The notes under the pieces were generated by a model that was given only the letters and a program-made list of their open reading frames with translations, was not told where the DNA came from and did no database searches. A DNA stretch of 64,000 bases from Luscinia megarhynchos (lineage: Eukaryota; Chordata; Aves; Passeriformes; Turdidae), in contig CM067592.1 in NCBI GenBank assembly GCA_034336665.1, positions 44,669,761 to 44,733,760 on the forward strand. Reading direction: 5' to 3'. Within the stretch, counting starts at the first letter, position 1. Each line of letters begins with the position of its first letter. A program made the position numbers and the translations under genes. Below, piece after piece: positions 1-14,500 of the stretch.

Positions 1-999
1 CAGAGCTCCAGGGCCTGGCCAGTGGGCAGGTGTAGGCTGGAGAAAAACTGAGAAAAACTCCTCCTCTGCCATTGCAGAGATTTGCATCCTCATTCCATGT
101 GGACTATTTGTGTTTTTCACACTGTGGCTGCAAAGATTTAAGGGTGCATCAGTCAGAGCTAACAGAAGTGACCTGGGAGATGAGTATGTGCACGGACACT
201 GCTGATAGATTTCTCCCATGACCTGTCCACACTGGTTAGCATTGCTCTAGAGGTATGTAGAAGTGGAAATTAAAGCATTCCTAAAGACTGAGATATTGTC
301 ATGTACAGCTTTTTCTTATCTTGGTTTCTAGGTAATTTCATTCATTCAAATTTGCTGTAGTATTGTCATGGGTTATTTGAACAAAAAATTGTGTTAGATT
401 TCTTTTAGAGAGGCAGACGAAGCAGCTAGCTCACCACCCAAACACTTTCAGTGTTAATATTTCTTCTGCATTCCTCGACCTGCCAATATAAACTGCTACT
501 GAGGATCTCCTAGCAGAGCTGTAGTAGTAAACATATAATTCTTTTGGCAGTCTGTAGCTGTTTTATAAATTTAGACAAACTAAAATATATAAGCATTTTT
601 AGTAATATATTGAGGTTTCAAAAAAAAAAAAATCCATCCATTTTGGATCACTTTTTTTACTAAATAAAACATCTTTTGTTAAAGGTAGTTCAAAAGAGAA
701 AGTAAATTATTTAGTTTTATAAAAAATCTTCAATGTTTCTTTCTAGATATCCATATCTTACAGTTCTTATGAGAATATTCATGTCTTCTCTTGGGAAAGT
801 ACTGTATTTAATTAAATTCACCTATAATGATAATGCAGTGACTCACATTTAACTTTTCACTCCCATAAACCTGCTTTGGGTGATGCATTTTCAGTGCACA
901 AGGCTTTTAAAACTTCTGGTCCAGGCATATTTTTACACAGGAATTGCTGTATCTGGTTCTGGGGAAACCCGTAGTTCCAGACTTTCCCTTCAAAGCTGG
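1..999. other. Non-coding DNA, no gene recognised
   Basis: AT-rich sequence with short A-runs (for example near 619-631) and no reading frame that looks like protein. No repeat family was recognised by eye. It is probably intergenic or intronic. Confidence 0.5.
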
Positions 1000-1438
1000 A
1001 ACAGGACTCACGAGGCTCCTCCCTCTGGAGCGAGACCAGGGCTGGTGAAGGGTCTGAACCAGAAGCCTTATGAGGAGAATCTGAGGCAGCTGTGTGTGTT
1101 TTCCCTGGAGAAACACATCTAAAACTCAGGGGTGACCTTATCACTCTCTACAGCACCCTGAAAAGAGGCTGTAGCCAGGTGGGGACCAGCCTCTTCTCTC
1201 AGGCAACAAGTGACAGGACAAGAGGACAGTCTTGAGTTGGACCTTAGCAGTTCCTTCACAGAAAGGGTGATTAGACATTGGAATGGGCTGTCCAGGGAGG
1301 TGGTGTAGTCACTGTCCCTGGAGATGTTTAAGCTAAAACTGGACACGGCACTTAGTCAAATGAGTCTTGATTGGTCAAAAGGTTTGGCTTGATGATCTCA
1401 GAGGTTCTTTTCCAGCCTAATAAAATCTGTGATTCTGT
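1000..1438 (+). mobile_element. CR1 LINE, 3' end fragment
   Basis: The last part of CR1 ORF2 and its short 3' UTR. Recognisable CR1 landmarks occur in order: a 'ccttatgaggagaatctgag'-type block near 1064, 'gaccttatcactctctacag' near 1133, 'cattggaatgggctgtccag' near 1276, the 'gatgatctcagaggttcttt' block near 1392, and the terminal 'gattctgtg' near 1430. The frame is broken by many changes, so it is an old 5'-truncated copy. Truncation at the 5' end is the normal outcome of CR1 retroposition. The left edge is uncertain by about 100 bp. Confidence 0.85.
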
Positions 1439-4400
1439 GCCTACATTGCATCACCTGTCCCAAATGATCTCATTGGGCCATCATAAAATTTACCTTTGAA
1501 AAATCAAGGTGCTTTCTTGGAATTTTGACCAGCCAGACTAGTCCCTTCCCAGTGTGAGGAGCGAGGCAGGGGCCTGCTGACAGGGAGGGTGGAGGCTCTG
1601 TGAGAGCAGCTGGCTGCTCTGGCTGCCCTTGGTCAATGCTACGAGCCAGTCCAGCTGGCAGGGTTACCCAAAGCACATTAGCAAAACTACTTTGGCACCG
1701 ATCGATGACTTTATCCCTCACTTAAATTCCATTACTTAATTTTGGAGGCCGCAGCCTGAAAGTCAAACTGCAGTAATGTAATTTGGGTGGATAATAAAAA
1801 AGGAAAAAAGCAAAACCACTCTTACAAATAGTCAAGAAGCATGTATTTCGTGTAATGCTATGGTATATGCTACAATATCTCTTAATTCAATGCAGAATAA
1901 AGTTTTTTAATCTAGGTTTATTTTCCTGCAAAGTTGTTGTGCATTCACCCTATTTGAGGTGCAAGCCATTGTCTTATTGCGTTATTAATGCAGAATATGT
2001 CACTGCACCTTTCCCAGCTATCTTCTTTAGTCTGACACTTTATACTTTTGCATTACTTCCAGACATCAGGTCAGAAAAGTGAATTACAGCTGCCCCAGGA
2101 GAGACAGTTTCTACCTTAAAATTTATGGTAAAATGAGTTTTCTGCAAGTGGTCTGATAAGTATGTTATTTTTTTAATTAAACCTTTTAGCCTATCAAGAC
2201 CAAGGAAGTCAAGCTGGTGATTTAGTGCAGACGAAAGTACCACTGCATATTTTGATACCTGCACTTCTTATTTCTCTATGATTTATTGCTGTTATATACC
2301 TTAGAAGGACTGAGCATCAGAATAGATAATTTTTACTGTACCGCTAGCCTGTAAGAAATGGATAAAAATACCATCATTTTTATCCTGGTTTTGTTTAAGA
2401 AAAGTTACTCTGAACTCTAAAACATACATGTTCATGGATTTACAGATAAGATCTTTCTCTCTGGTTAGGAATAGTGCTTGTCTTCAATATTCTTCTGTGG
2501 AATTTGCAATAGAGTGAATGGAATCCTCACATTGTTGTCATTTCCACCTGGACAAGAGACACAGAAAGAACCTTACAGATGGGAGAAACAAATCGTTTCA
2601 CTTTTTGATCATCAGTATATTTTTGGAGCCTTGTTCTTTCACAAGAGAAAGAAATAATAAATTTGGTCACAGTGAGGATTAAGTGGGGGACAAGTGTGGA
2701 GTTCCTGACAGTTCTCTGCTGGGGAAAGAGAGAGTGTTGCTATGACAGACTACTTATAAAAATGATGGGGAAGTGATATCCCTGTAACATATCTGGATGC
2801 AAGTTCCCTTGAACAGCACATTAATTTTACTGATCGAGTCCAATCATGTAGCATGGCCCTAAGTGAAATATTGTGTTTCACACATTTTTGGTAATTGCTT
2901 GATGGGTCCTTGTCTTGTGGCATCTGAAATCCCAACACAGCTTTTGACTAAGAGAACAATTCATGTCTGACTTGGCTGAGCAGTGTGGCCAAACCTGCGG
3001 CAATCTGCAGTGGAGCATGCCAGCACCCTCTCATTCCATTTTGGGAAGACAGGAAGGTTGTTTTCACATCATTCATCCTGGTGGGGATAGAGAAAACTTG
3101 GGGAGAGCTGGGGAGGAACATCCTCCACTGAACTTTGTCACAAGTACATTGTGTCCCTTTGGGCTGGCACAGAATGAAATTCCTCCAGGGTCTGCAGGCT
3201 GGCAGACAAAGACTTAGATTCTAATGCTTCACTGAGCTCTGGCTGGCTTTAAATTTCACCTTCCTTTTGGCTCCCTGCTCCCCTACATGCTGCTGATGTT
3301 GCTGTTGTAAGATTAATTAACACCTTCTACAGAAGCAGTCGTGTTTGCACCTGATGGAGACGCAGCTGGCATTGTATCCATGAGGTCTGCAAGATCGGGT
3401 CTGAACCAGAGGCTTGGAGGAGGTTTCTGAGGAAATGTCCCAAGGCCCAGCCTGCCAGCTTCTCTGCCTCATTAGGTAACAGATTGAACACTCTTCAAAA
3501 GAAGAGTTGATAGCAAAGTAACCTAGAGTGACACTTGGTAAGCAGCCCAGGGGTTGGAGGCACACAAACTGTGTGATCCTTCTTGCAAACATTTTGGTTA
3601 GTCACCAGCAGCTCTGATCTGCACGTGTCCAATTCCTGAGACCAAGAACCTGGAGAGGGCTGCCTGGGACAGCTCTCCTGGAGCTGCAAAAGCTACTTGG
3701 AAATCTTGATTGCCATGTCAACAGGGAAGAATTTCATTTAGGAAAACCAAGAAACTATTCTCCCCTTCCTGACAAGGATCCTAATGCAGCAATCTCAGAT
3801 TCACTGCACAGTGTGTGAGCAGGGCACATTATGGATGAGGGCAAATAGCTACACATTTCACTGATAACTCTGCAGGGTTCTTCAGAAGATTGGCCACTTC
3901 AGGCTTCTGATTCTTCTGTCTGATAACTGAATTTGATTTGCCATCACACTCATGAGATCTGGTTAATGTGCTTCCCTCCCACCTTGGCAAAGTAGAAACT
4001 CTAAGAGGGAGAAAAGGAAATTTTCCTAGTTCATCCAGAAGAATTAAAGATTTCAGCCACTCTCATGCTATGATAATATATGCTGTGATTGGTCCATCAC
4101 TACTAACACATGGCAGCCTAAAGTGCACCTGAAAATGGAAATAAAAGAGAAATAAATTGAAATAAAAGATGCCTTAGGACCTCAGCTGCTCACAGCATCC
4201 ACTTCTGCTCTAAGCCTGTCACTGGCACAAACTGAAACAATTGATGTGTAAAACTTCGAACTTGTAGTGAAAATGGGGTGCACAGCAAGGGGGAAGACAG
4301 TTTGGCTTATGATCAGAAAACATCCAGAAGTTACTTGGAAGACATGGGACCTGTTCATTTTGAGGTTATATGGGAATGAATATTTTTTTTGTTGAGAATA

Positions 4401-5149
4401 AAATGTAGCTAAGAGGAAAATACCATTATTTGACTGAAGCAATAGCAAAACTTAGGAAAATGGCTGTACCTTAGCTAGGATATTGATGAACCCACTGGAA
4501 CAGCTCTGTTCTGATTTTTTTCCTACAGTGTGTCACAGCCAGCTCTTGACAGGATTATAATTATTTTGTTTTTAATTATGTCCACTATTTGACATTATTG
4601 ATTTTGTAAGGTGCTACTATTCCAGCATGCTAAGCTTTATAATCTATATTTAGATAAGTTTGCACATGGCCTAGAAAAAATGCCTCAAAGAGTGACTACA
4701 AGTCACCAAGAGCTATTTACCCTGTAAATGCCTCCTTCCTTCAGGTATTAATTCTGCTCCCTTCATGTCCTGTACTGCTGACTCCAGGATGCTGTGCTAA
4801 GCTGGTGCATAAGGAATAAATTAAACGACAACAGCAGATAACAGATCAGGGAAGCAAGTTGTAGTTTATATCTGGACTAGAGTTATGTAGTTAGATACTT
4901 ACCTAAATATAGATCAATAGTTCTAGTGAACTGTCACAGAAACTTGTGCAGAAAGCTCAAGATTTATACAGGAAGAGAATAATTATGTTCTCTATAGTGT
5001 TTTCCACTACTTGTGGAAGAATAATTCTGAAAATAATTCTGAGAATGTGAAAGTTTTGACTATTGCTGAGTACAGAGCTGGTGTCTTTGGTGTATCATCA
5101 GCTAAGACATGATTCCTGAGAGGTTATTACTAGTTTTATTTACTAAATT
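1439..5149. other. Non-coding DNA; possible conserved block 1660-1790
   Basis: No exon, RNA gene or clear repeat was recognised. The block at about 1660-1790 (containing 'ggcaccgatcgatgac' and several TAAT/ATTA cores) has the even, low-repeat texture of a conserved non-coding element. That is only an impression from composition. Reading frames of 60-91 codons here look like chance. Confidence 0.4.
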
Positions 5150-5535
5150 GACAGCAGTATTTTCCCCATCCATGTGCATAATTTTATGCTTATCCACATC
5201 GAATTTAATCTGCTCTTTTATTGTCGAGTCACTTGATATAACCAGATACATATGCAAAGTCAGCTCTTGTCTGAATAACTGTGATTAACCTAGTGAAGTT
5301 TCTGGCCTGCCTGCTTCTCTTCTGACCTTTTACAATAGTCCTTATTTGAGACTGTGTTGAACAGTAAAGGTCACTGATACTCGCCTCTCGAGATTTTCCT
5401 CTGATGAAATAAACCCCCACTTTCTCCTGCTCTTTATCCTTTCTCTTTTAACCATTTATATGAGGGCTTTAGCCTGCCATCCCACGGTAGAGTTGCATCT
5501 CTCAAAGGCTGTGATGAAAGCTACCAGAACTGTTT
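5150..5535. repeat. Ancient L3/CR1-like amniote repeat, relic
   Basis: Matches, from memory, an old amniote LINE-derived repeat in several separate blocks in the right order: 'aatttaatctgctcttttat' near 5203 followed by 'gagtcact', 'gactgtgttgaacagtaaag' near 5350, 'cttttaaccatttatatgag' near 5443, and 'gcctgccatcccac' near 5471. The spacing between blocks is about right. The copy is strongly diverged and has no coding potential. Edges and exact family are uncertain. Confidence 0.5.
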
Positions 5536-8500
5536 CAAGTTGGCGTGTTTAGCAGGCCATCCCAAGAACACAAATAAATTAGCAAATATTTCCTTCACAA
5601 ACACCACTGTGACCTATTCTTAGTGCCTGTGGTTTACCCATGTGCCTGTAAGCCCTGCTGGTTAGAAGACTCTGTGAATTTGACGAATACAGAGTGTTTG
5701 CAGGCCCGTGATTCCCCAGGTCTCATGGCTCTGGCTCTGGGTGACCTGGCTGTCTCTAGAGAGATTCCCAGCCAGCAGCAGAGTGTGGACATGTTAATCA
5801 GGTCAGATAAATATAGATTTCCCTGAGAACATGCTGGGAAGAAAAGCAGAAGGGGAGGTGGCCACATAAGACCTTCATTGTCCTTTACAGCTCTGGGCAA
5901 AAAGGAACAGAGGAGCTTTCAGCTCTCTGCTGTAAGTGGCAGAAGAGTGAAGACAAAAGTGGCGCGAAGGAAGTTAGATGAGGAATGAAAAGTCATTCAG
6001 GGATAATGGGAGAACTAGTAACAGAATGTTGCTTTTTGGGAAGGGCACACAGGTGTCCATAGTCTGATTTTTGGCTAAAGTGGAGAAAAGAGAAAAATTT
6101 CCATCTCCTTGTTATTGTTTTATAACTAAAATAATAATAAATATAAATAAAATAAGCAGCAACTTAAAATATCAGTCGGGTCATGTTTGTTAATTTTCAA
6201 ATCAAAGTCAGTTGCTTCAGCAGAGGAGAATTGATGATAGACTCACAGTGGTATGGATATTTATCCTTGATTGGGGTGGTGTTTTATGGGTGCCAAACCA
6301 TTCTGGCAGATAGAACAAATGATCCATGGTAATTCAAGCTTCTGTCTGTGTAACTAGTTCTCTCCTGGTATACAAGCAAACAAATGCTTGGGAGATATAC
6401 CTTGGCTACCTGATTGCAGAGCTGCATCCAGAGTAGTTTTCTACATCCACCTTTGGCCACCACGACTGCTTGTCCCATCTGCCCTAACAGTGCCTCGGTT
6501 GTTCCTGCCCTCCTGGCTGCCTCCAGCAGTTTCTGCTCAGGACACAGTCCACCTTGTGTGAAACCTTCCTGCACCATTCTCGCCCCAGTTATCGGATGTT
6601 AAACTTTCCTCATAGTACAGAACATTGCCAAAAGCTTAGTGCGATCATCAGTAGTAATAGCAGAAAGTATCATTTTAGGTGTGACTAATACAGTGAAGAA
6701 AAGAGTGAATGCTTCATTACAATAAATGCCTTGCAGACAGGAAAAAGTAATTATTGCCACCTTGGAAAGCTTATGGCCTAGGGATGCATTTAGTGTTCAG
6801 CACCTTGTGATTATTTCTCTGTTGATATAATAAAAAAATGGCAACCTTTTCTTCAGCTCATAAAGGCTTCTGAAGTTCTAAAAAGTAAAGCTGTGAATTC
6901 CACCCTCTCCAAAGCTGTTATCACTGATTCCATAATTTTCTGTTCAGTTTTAGCAATATTGTCTCATAGTAAAAAAGGCATTTTCTTTTAGGTTATTGAA
7001 AAGGAGCTGTGAGAGCAAAACAGATCTTTCCTGTCCTCTGAATATTCTTTAAAAGACCAGTGTACACATACAGATATATTAAGATCTCCAACCTTCCCCC
7101 AAACCAGAGCTGAATATGTGCATTTCTAGGTAATTTTTTGTGTTCTTTCACTGCAGAGCTGGCTTTCCCTAAAGATCTTGAAGGGTTAGTGATGCTGATA
7201 AGATGAATTCACAGTCATAGGATTTTCATGACAGCACCTCTTCTTTTGCAATTTGCAAGCATCTGAGGATTAATAAGCTGAACACAGTTGCTCCCAGGCA
7301 CCTCTGTGCTGCCAGTCAGGTTCTCAGTTTCCATTATACCACCTGTGACAAGGCCCTGCAACATCCTGGAAACAGAACTGCACTTGGCTGGGCACACCTC
7401 TTCATCTCCCTTCCTGCTGTGGTGTTGGTTTGAATTACCAGGCATGTGATTCAACATGACCTGCTTGATCTTCTTGCAGTGCTCATGTGGCAGTATAGAG
7501 CAGGCTCTGTGCACTGTTGTGGCACAAAGAAAGGGAAAATGATGCAGAGGTGAAAAGATATTATGAAGAAAAGCTGCTGTGGTACATCGACCAGCAAGTG
7601 AGACCCGTGAACTGGGAGAAGAGGATTATGAAGCCCTTTCAAATAAGCACCATCTAAGAGTTAGGAAAAAGGTAAAGGGACAGCTTCTAACCTGTTCTGC
7701 GCTTTAATCATATGGAAACTGGGAATCATTGAAACCATAGGAGGAAAACCAAGCAAAGTGCAAAACCTATGCATGCAGAAGAGAGTCACAGAGTAGGAGT
7801 TCACCAGTGAAGAAAGATTCTTATCTTTTTGATCATGCCATGGCTGATCTCACTTGGGAAAAAGTTCAGTGGGAAAGTTGTTTTGAAACAAAATAAATTC
7901 TTTCAGCCATTATGTACAAGTGATAAAAATGTGTGCACTTCCCAAAGCTTTCTGGAGTTCACATAAACCACTTGAATGAAATGTTAAAATTTGTTAATGC
8001 TTGAACTTGATTCTGTTGCAGGTAAAACACCAAGAACCTAGGTAAAAAACGCAGATGCTGACGGATTATATGCATCAAATTTCTGCAAGGCACTGGAAAA
8101 TTCTTCTTCAGAAGCTTCATTTTGTCTAGACACTTGGAGCTGGAGTCTCTCCAGTGTCTGAAAACTGTGAACCAGGAATTGTCAGGTTGTGCCATGGGAG
8201 AAACACCCCAAAAAGCATGAAGATTTCTAGTGATAAAATCTTTTGGCTCTCAGTTGACAGAACTTTGCACAGAATAAAAACAAATGCCGTCTCCTGGCCC
8301 TGGCTGTAACACTCTTGAAGCAAATTATCCATATGCTCAGCTTGCTTGATTATATGTGAGAAGAAACAAGTATTTGCTAAATTCGGGTTTTATTACCTTA
8401 AAACACAACTTTCCCAACAGATGGGCAATAAGGGCTTCACTTGGTTGTGCCAAGAGTTTCACTGTGAAGACGAAAGAGGAAACTGGATAAACTTAGAAGG

Positions 8501-11500
8501 GCCAGGGACAAAGACACTGACATTTCTTGTGGGACTTTTATTTCAGGAAGCAAATTAAAGTAGTTGGGAACACGGCTGGAGAAAGTGTTTGCAAATGCTT
8601 TATTTCAGTCTTTTTCCTCTGGCAGACTTTTTCTGATAGAAAATGACTTAGTTCATTGTTCTTCTGCTCCAGCAGCAGAACAGAGAAAACTGGCATCTAA
8701 GGATGCTCACTAGCATGACACGGGCACTGCTTCCTGCCAGGATTTTGCTCTTTTGGGATTGCATTATGGCCTGCAGTACCTCATTTCCTGAGAAGTGCCC
8801 TTGAGTGGGTATCCTCCCACGTGTCCATTGCCTATGAGGACTGGGGGAGATCTTTTGGAGAGGAGGGAGAGCAATGGGTTGGCGGAGAGCAATGCTCTGC
8901 TTGGGCAGCTCTTTCCCAGCTGTTATGTTTGAGGAAGCAGGTGCAGTTCAGCAACCACTGCCTGAGTCATGGCCAAACCCCTGTAAAACTTGCAAAGGCT
9001 TCAAGTCAGCAAGAGCAGAGCAGCAAATGGGCTGACTGGGTTTGTCATCTAGGCAGTACCTTTGTGCTCTTGCAAGTGAAAGGACTTGAGCAGTCACAGT
9101 CCATGTGCAGTGTGTGCTTTTGTCCCTCTCTGGCCAATGTTGCTTCTTTCAAACCATCCTGAGTAAGAGCTCTAGAACCAATGCAATCTCTGAACCATGT
9201 GGCAATAAGTGGCTCTTGATGCAGTTTCTGAGCCTGAGGAGAGCTCGGAAGGCCAAAGCAGATTGTGATTTAGAGTAGTTTTACATATTCAAATTTTGAT
9301 ACAATCCAAAGTCTAACTCTCTAATGTCAGTGTCTCTTGTCCTGCAAAATTTGTGTCTGTTGCATTGTAAATGAAGGAAACAATCTCTTTTAAAGAATGT
9401 ATTTTGAAATGAGAGACTAGGGAAGCAAAAATGAGAAACTTGTGTCCATGATTTTATGCTGGAAACAAGCTAAATTCCACTTGCAAGTGAAAACCTGCTC
9501 TCTGTTGTTTTTTTTTGTTTTTTTCCCCCCTCTGGTAACATAAACAGCTTAACTTGTCAGCAGTGATATCAGTTGTACACAGAAGTGCTTGTGTGGGTTT
9601 TGTGTAGAGCAGATTTCTTTATTTGGAGTTATTTCAGCAAAACATTTCCCCCTTTCCCTAGGTCACCAAAGGATGTTTTGAGACTACAATCTTTTCTAAG
9701 CAATTAGATTTTCTAACCTGCTGTTCCAGTCTTCACCAATCCATGCAACTGATTTTAGATGGGGAAGTTTGAGCTGGCCTGCCTGCTAAGGGGCTTTTGC
9801 ACACAGCAACAACCTGCAACGAACACAGTGAGAGACAGAAACACTGTGCAATGTGGTCAGGGAGGAAAGCTTCTGAAGGTCAGGGCTGCAGCAGTCTGTG
9901 GGGAGGGAGAGTGAGCTAAAATAATGCCACAGGAAAAGTTATGGGGATGATCTCCTAGGGACTTGAGGAAGGGTGAGGTCACTCTCTGTCTTCCTCAAAA
10001 GCTGGTGTTCTGTAACACCTTTTTTCTTCTTTTTTCTTTTTTTCTGCCTTGTGGGAATTTTCACTGCCTTATTTTATTATCCCCTCCGGATTCAGAACAA
10101 AAGATTAGGTCTAAAAATAAACTGTGGACTGGAAAGAGGAAAAAAGAAACCACCAGCATGAGCACACACACACACTTCAAAAGAAGTGAGTTAAGTGCCA
10201 AAATGGAATCAGAAATGTTTTTAAAACAAAGAAAATTATAAAGCTCATTTTTTCTTGAAAAGTGTTTATGGGGACCATTGTGTTTACAGGCAGAAAATGA
10301 AGTTTTTGGAACTGGCTGCAGGCTGATGACAGCTTTGGGTTGTGTTCATCCTTCTCTGGGATCCACTGTTCATTCCTGCTTGTGTTTGTTTAATAATGCC
10401 ACAGGACTTGCTCTGTAATACTTATCCTTTGGCTGGCTGATGCAATTGTCCATTCATCTGCCATTGTCTTCCGAGACTTGCACCAATTCCCTCATCAGGA
10501 TTTGAAGAGATTCCCCCCACCCTCATCCCCAGCAATGATTTGTTTTTTAGCTTTTGGCTGAATTTTTTGTTTTGGATGGGTCTGCCTTTTGCCATGTGTG
10601 TGTGCAGATTGGGAAGGTACTGCCTTCTTCCCCAGCCGCCTCTTCCATGCTGTCTTCTTGGGAACACGCAACCTGTTTTATTTTCATTCATTTGCTTTTC
10701 TTATCCAGGTTTCTTAGAGAGCTTCCAGCCTCACCAAGACTCTTCTGATTTCTCATTACACAGACACAGTGGTGATTCCCAAAGGAGAACTTCAGGGTGT
10801 TGAGATGCCCTGGAGAGCCAGGGTAAGCTGCACAGGAGAGGTGCATGCCCCTTTCTGTTGAGATTTCCAGGCTGTCTCTTGCCAGGTGAGTCAAGCCTCC
10901 ACCTCTGAGCTCTCACCACAGTGAGGCATCACCTTCAGGAAGCTCTGTGAAAGCTTTCCACCATCCTTAGCAGAGGACCAGGGTAGTAAATTTTCTCTCA
11001 GTGTGCAGAAGGCAGAAGAGGTGCAGCACTGTGACAGAAGCCTTACTCTCAGTTATGTGGTCCCTCTTTCCACATCTAGATTGTTGAGTGATCTTGCACT
11101 GGTGAAACAATTCCTGCCAGTATCAGCAAACTCTGTCTGTCCTGGCTCAACCCCTTTACAGCCAAGAACAAAGATCACTGTGAGCAAGTGGTTCTTCCCG
11201 ACCCCAAAATGTACATTCCTCTCTCACCGTTGTTTTAAAACATTTTATCTGTTAGATGTAGCTGAGAGAAGACACCACCTGTGAATACCAGCTCTGTCTT
11301 TCATCATATACTACATACAAAAACACATGAAAATGTTGTACAAGGAATTTTAAGGGGTAGTCCAAAGTTTTCCACAGGGAATTAATTGTGAATTATTCTG
11401 ATAATGTTTTATTGAGACGGTCCAGGATTTTAGGGGTTAAAGGAAAGTTAGAACACGTGTAAAGTTGTCCATTCTCATTCAGTTGAAGTTTTGGAGTTTG

Positions 11501-14500
11501 GTACTTGGCAGAGAATATATGAAAGAGAATTTCTGTGACACCCCAGCCGGTCAAATTTTATGCTGGAGCAGTGTGAACAATATGTGATTTCTAGATCCAT
11601 TTTCTATGTGCTTGGTAAGAAATGTTACTTTTGTTTTGTGATTTCTCTGTTAAGAAACATTTGGGAAAAAACCTCTACCACCTCAAACAGAATACTTTGA
11701 TTCCTACAAAAAAGAGAATGGAAGAATGATGTTTTGTCTGCTTGTCCACAGCTGTTTTCTGAAACTCCATAGTCTCAGCTGACTCCTTCTAGTTGAGAAC
11801 TGCTACAAACTGAGGCTACAACACTTTATGGACAGTCAGGGAAGATTTTGGCAATTTAGAGTACCTTGGTAAACATAATTTTACTATCTATTGCTTATTA
11901 CGGTATGTATCAAAGTATTTTATGTGCTTTAATGCTGATGTGTGTTTCTCAGTACTCTCTGATATTTAAACTTTGTTTACTTCTTATGCAATCTAATTTA
12001 TATTGCAGCAAAACTTCTGTCAGTGCTTGTGCTCATAACGTGACAGTTTGAGAGATGTAGCTCATTAATTTCCAAATGAAATGTAACAAATCTTGTCAGA
12101 ATCAACACTGAATCACAGAAGCAACACAGCTAAAATGGTCATGAAGAGACCATCTTCACAATGTGTACCATTTGTTCAGGGAAACAACTCTGGAAACTAA
12201 AGGAAGAAAATAATTACAAGTTGCTAATGGCTTGGTGTACTCTGTTCAAAGCCCTGCCCAGGTGTTTGTGTTCATGCTCTGTCATGAGGGATTCTGTTGT
12301 AAAAAGGAAAGTATTTTCTTTTTGAAAATAAAATTTTGACTGTCTGGAAGATGAAATTTCTTAATCTTCCTCCAGTTCAGTCTCCTGTGTTTGTGTGCCA
12401 AGTGTCTTAGACAGCATTTGGTAGGTGTGGATAAGAGATGGAGTTGAGCTTGAATTCATAATAAATTTGAATCTGAAAATAGATTTTTGAAGGGAATTGA
12501 TTTTTTTTTTTTTATAATCCAGAAATATGCCAAGGCAGAGCTGCTGGAAATTGTGAATGCTTGCAGCAGTAAAATGAGTGAAGATGAAAGTCTAAATCTA
12601 TAATAGAAAATATTCTTCTGAGCAGTCACATCTTTGAGAAAGGGTGGTTCTAGTGTGGTACATACTGTGTGACTAGTATTTGCATCTCTAACTCTCCTGC
12701 CCACTTGAGCAAAGTGTGTCCCAGTTCCTTACCTCGACAACTTAGTGCAGTCTTGTGAAGAACAGTTTCTCCATGGCCTTGTTCATGTCAACAAGAACAG
12801 GGCTCAGTCAGCCTGAACTCTGATCCAAAGGTCTGGCTTCTGCTTTGGGACTTCAGTATTGGATAGAAATATAAATATGTGTAATTCAACAATTTAGAGT
12901 ACCTTGGTAAACAGAAGTACACAGTCCATTGCTTGGTCTATATGAGCATATTAAAACATTTCTCCTAAGGAAGACAACCCCATTCTGCTGTAAGGAGGAA
13001 CACCTCTCTAAGCATAAAAATGCATTTTGCAGAATAAAGAAAGCTAGGGGTGTAAAAAGAAAGGATTCTTTAAGTTCTGCTGCATAGAAAGGAAATTTAA
13101 AAACAGGTTCTGCAACTTTCCCTTGTTTCCACTAAGTCTTCAACTTATCAGAGATAAAAGTCTATGTCACTGCTGAGTACTCTGTCCTTGAATTTTTTTG
13201 CCCCCAGGCCAGTCTGACCTGTTCCCAGGAATGGCACAGACATCTTCAGGGGGTCGGGGGAGCTGTGCTCATACATAAATAAGCTGATCTTTCTGATCTG
13301 GATCTCACAGCTGCTATTGATTTCCTTTTATCTGAAAGTACACTGGAGTGGAAAAATGAAAACTTTTTCTTGTGGATTTGTTCTTCATTGGACTTTTATT
13401 ATGTGTGAAGGCACAGTTTCTATTTCAAAGGCATTAGAAGAGAATTTTTATTTAACCTGGCAGTATCTGGACTGCAAAACCTTCTCTTTATCTCCTTTTT
13501 GAACATTTCTGAAGTCAAATTTGAGGCAGTGAATAAGCAAATTGTAGGCATGTTGATTTAATCAAAATCTCTCTCATCTAATGATGCATTTCCTGATTTT
13601 TTTAACTCTGGATTTAACAAAGTAGTTCAAAGGAGTATTCTGGATAAAATTTCCCTAACAGGAATAGAAATAGGATTTTGTAAAGCCTGTCCTTCCTTAG
13701 CTGGCAAAGCATAAGTATTCATAGCTGAGTTGTCATATCCATGGAGCCCTAAGTCTCCAGGATTTACCATGTGAGCTCTTACAAACTTTCAAGTGTATCC
13801 TACGAACCACAGAATCCACAGCCAGAGAGAGATGGAGGTGAAAGAGCAACTCAGACCTCAGTGTTTTCTTATGGTGGTGTCATTACTGGAGCCAGGCAGT
13901 GTAGGAATAGCTGCAGCTTAGTAAACGTTCCATTCACTCAATTGCACACTGTGAAAAGTATAATAATTACGCGAATTTCCTTTTTATAGTCCTGTTAGTA
14001 GTCTCAGATTGGTTGACTAGATACAGAAGAACTAAAAAGTGAGCAGTAAAAGGTTAACTGTTGAGTTGCCAGTTTGCATTTGAAACACGGTAAGAAGTGA
14101 CAGAGCTGGTATGGAGGCAGAATTTAGAAGGAATTGTGAGCAGATTTCTTATCTCAGACCACCTTGGGAATGAAATGCATCAGAAGATTTCAACCCAGAT
14201 AAACTGGAGATATTTAAAAATTCCAGTGAAATCAGCATGAGGTACTAGTAATTGCAATATGACATTGCCCAATCCCAAGTCCTGTGGTTAAATGCAAAGC
14301 AACTTCAATAATTCAAATTAACCAGTACAGCAGGAGAGCTAGGCTGTATAAACTCTTGCATTCACCTGCAACCATGTTTCTAAAGACTGTGAAAGGTTTA
14401 GTAGCCTCTTCTGTTATTTGTGTTATTTCCATTAATAGGATGCTTGCTAACAAGTAGGTAACTACTTGAAAGTAGTGCAGTGCCAAGGTCAGATTTGCAA

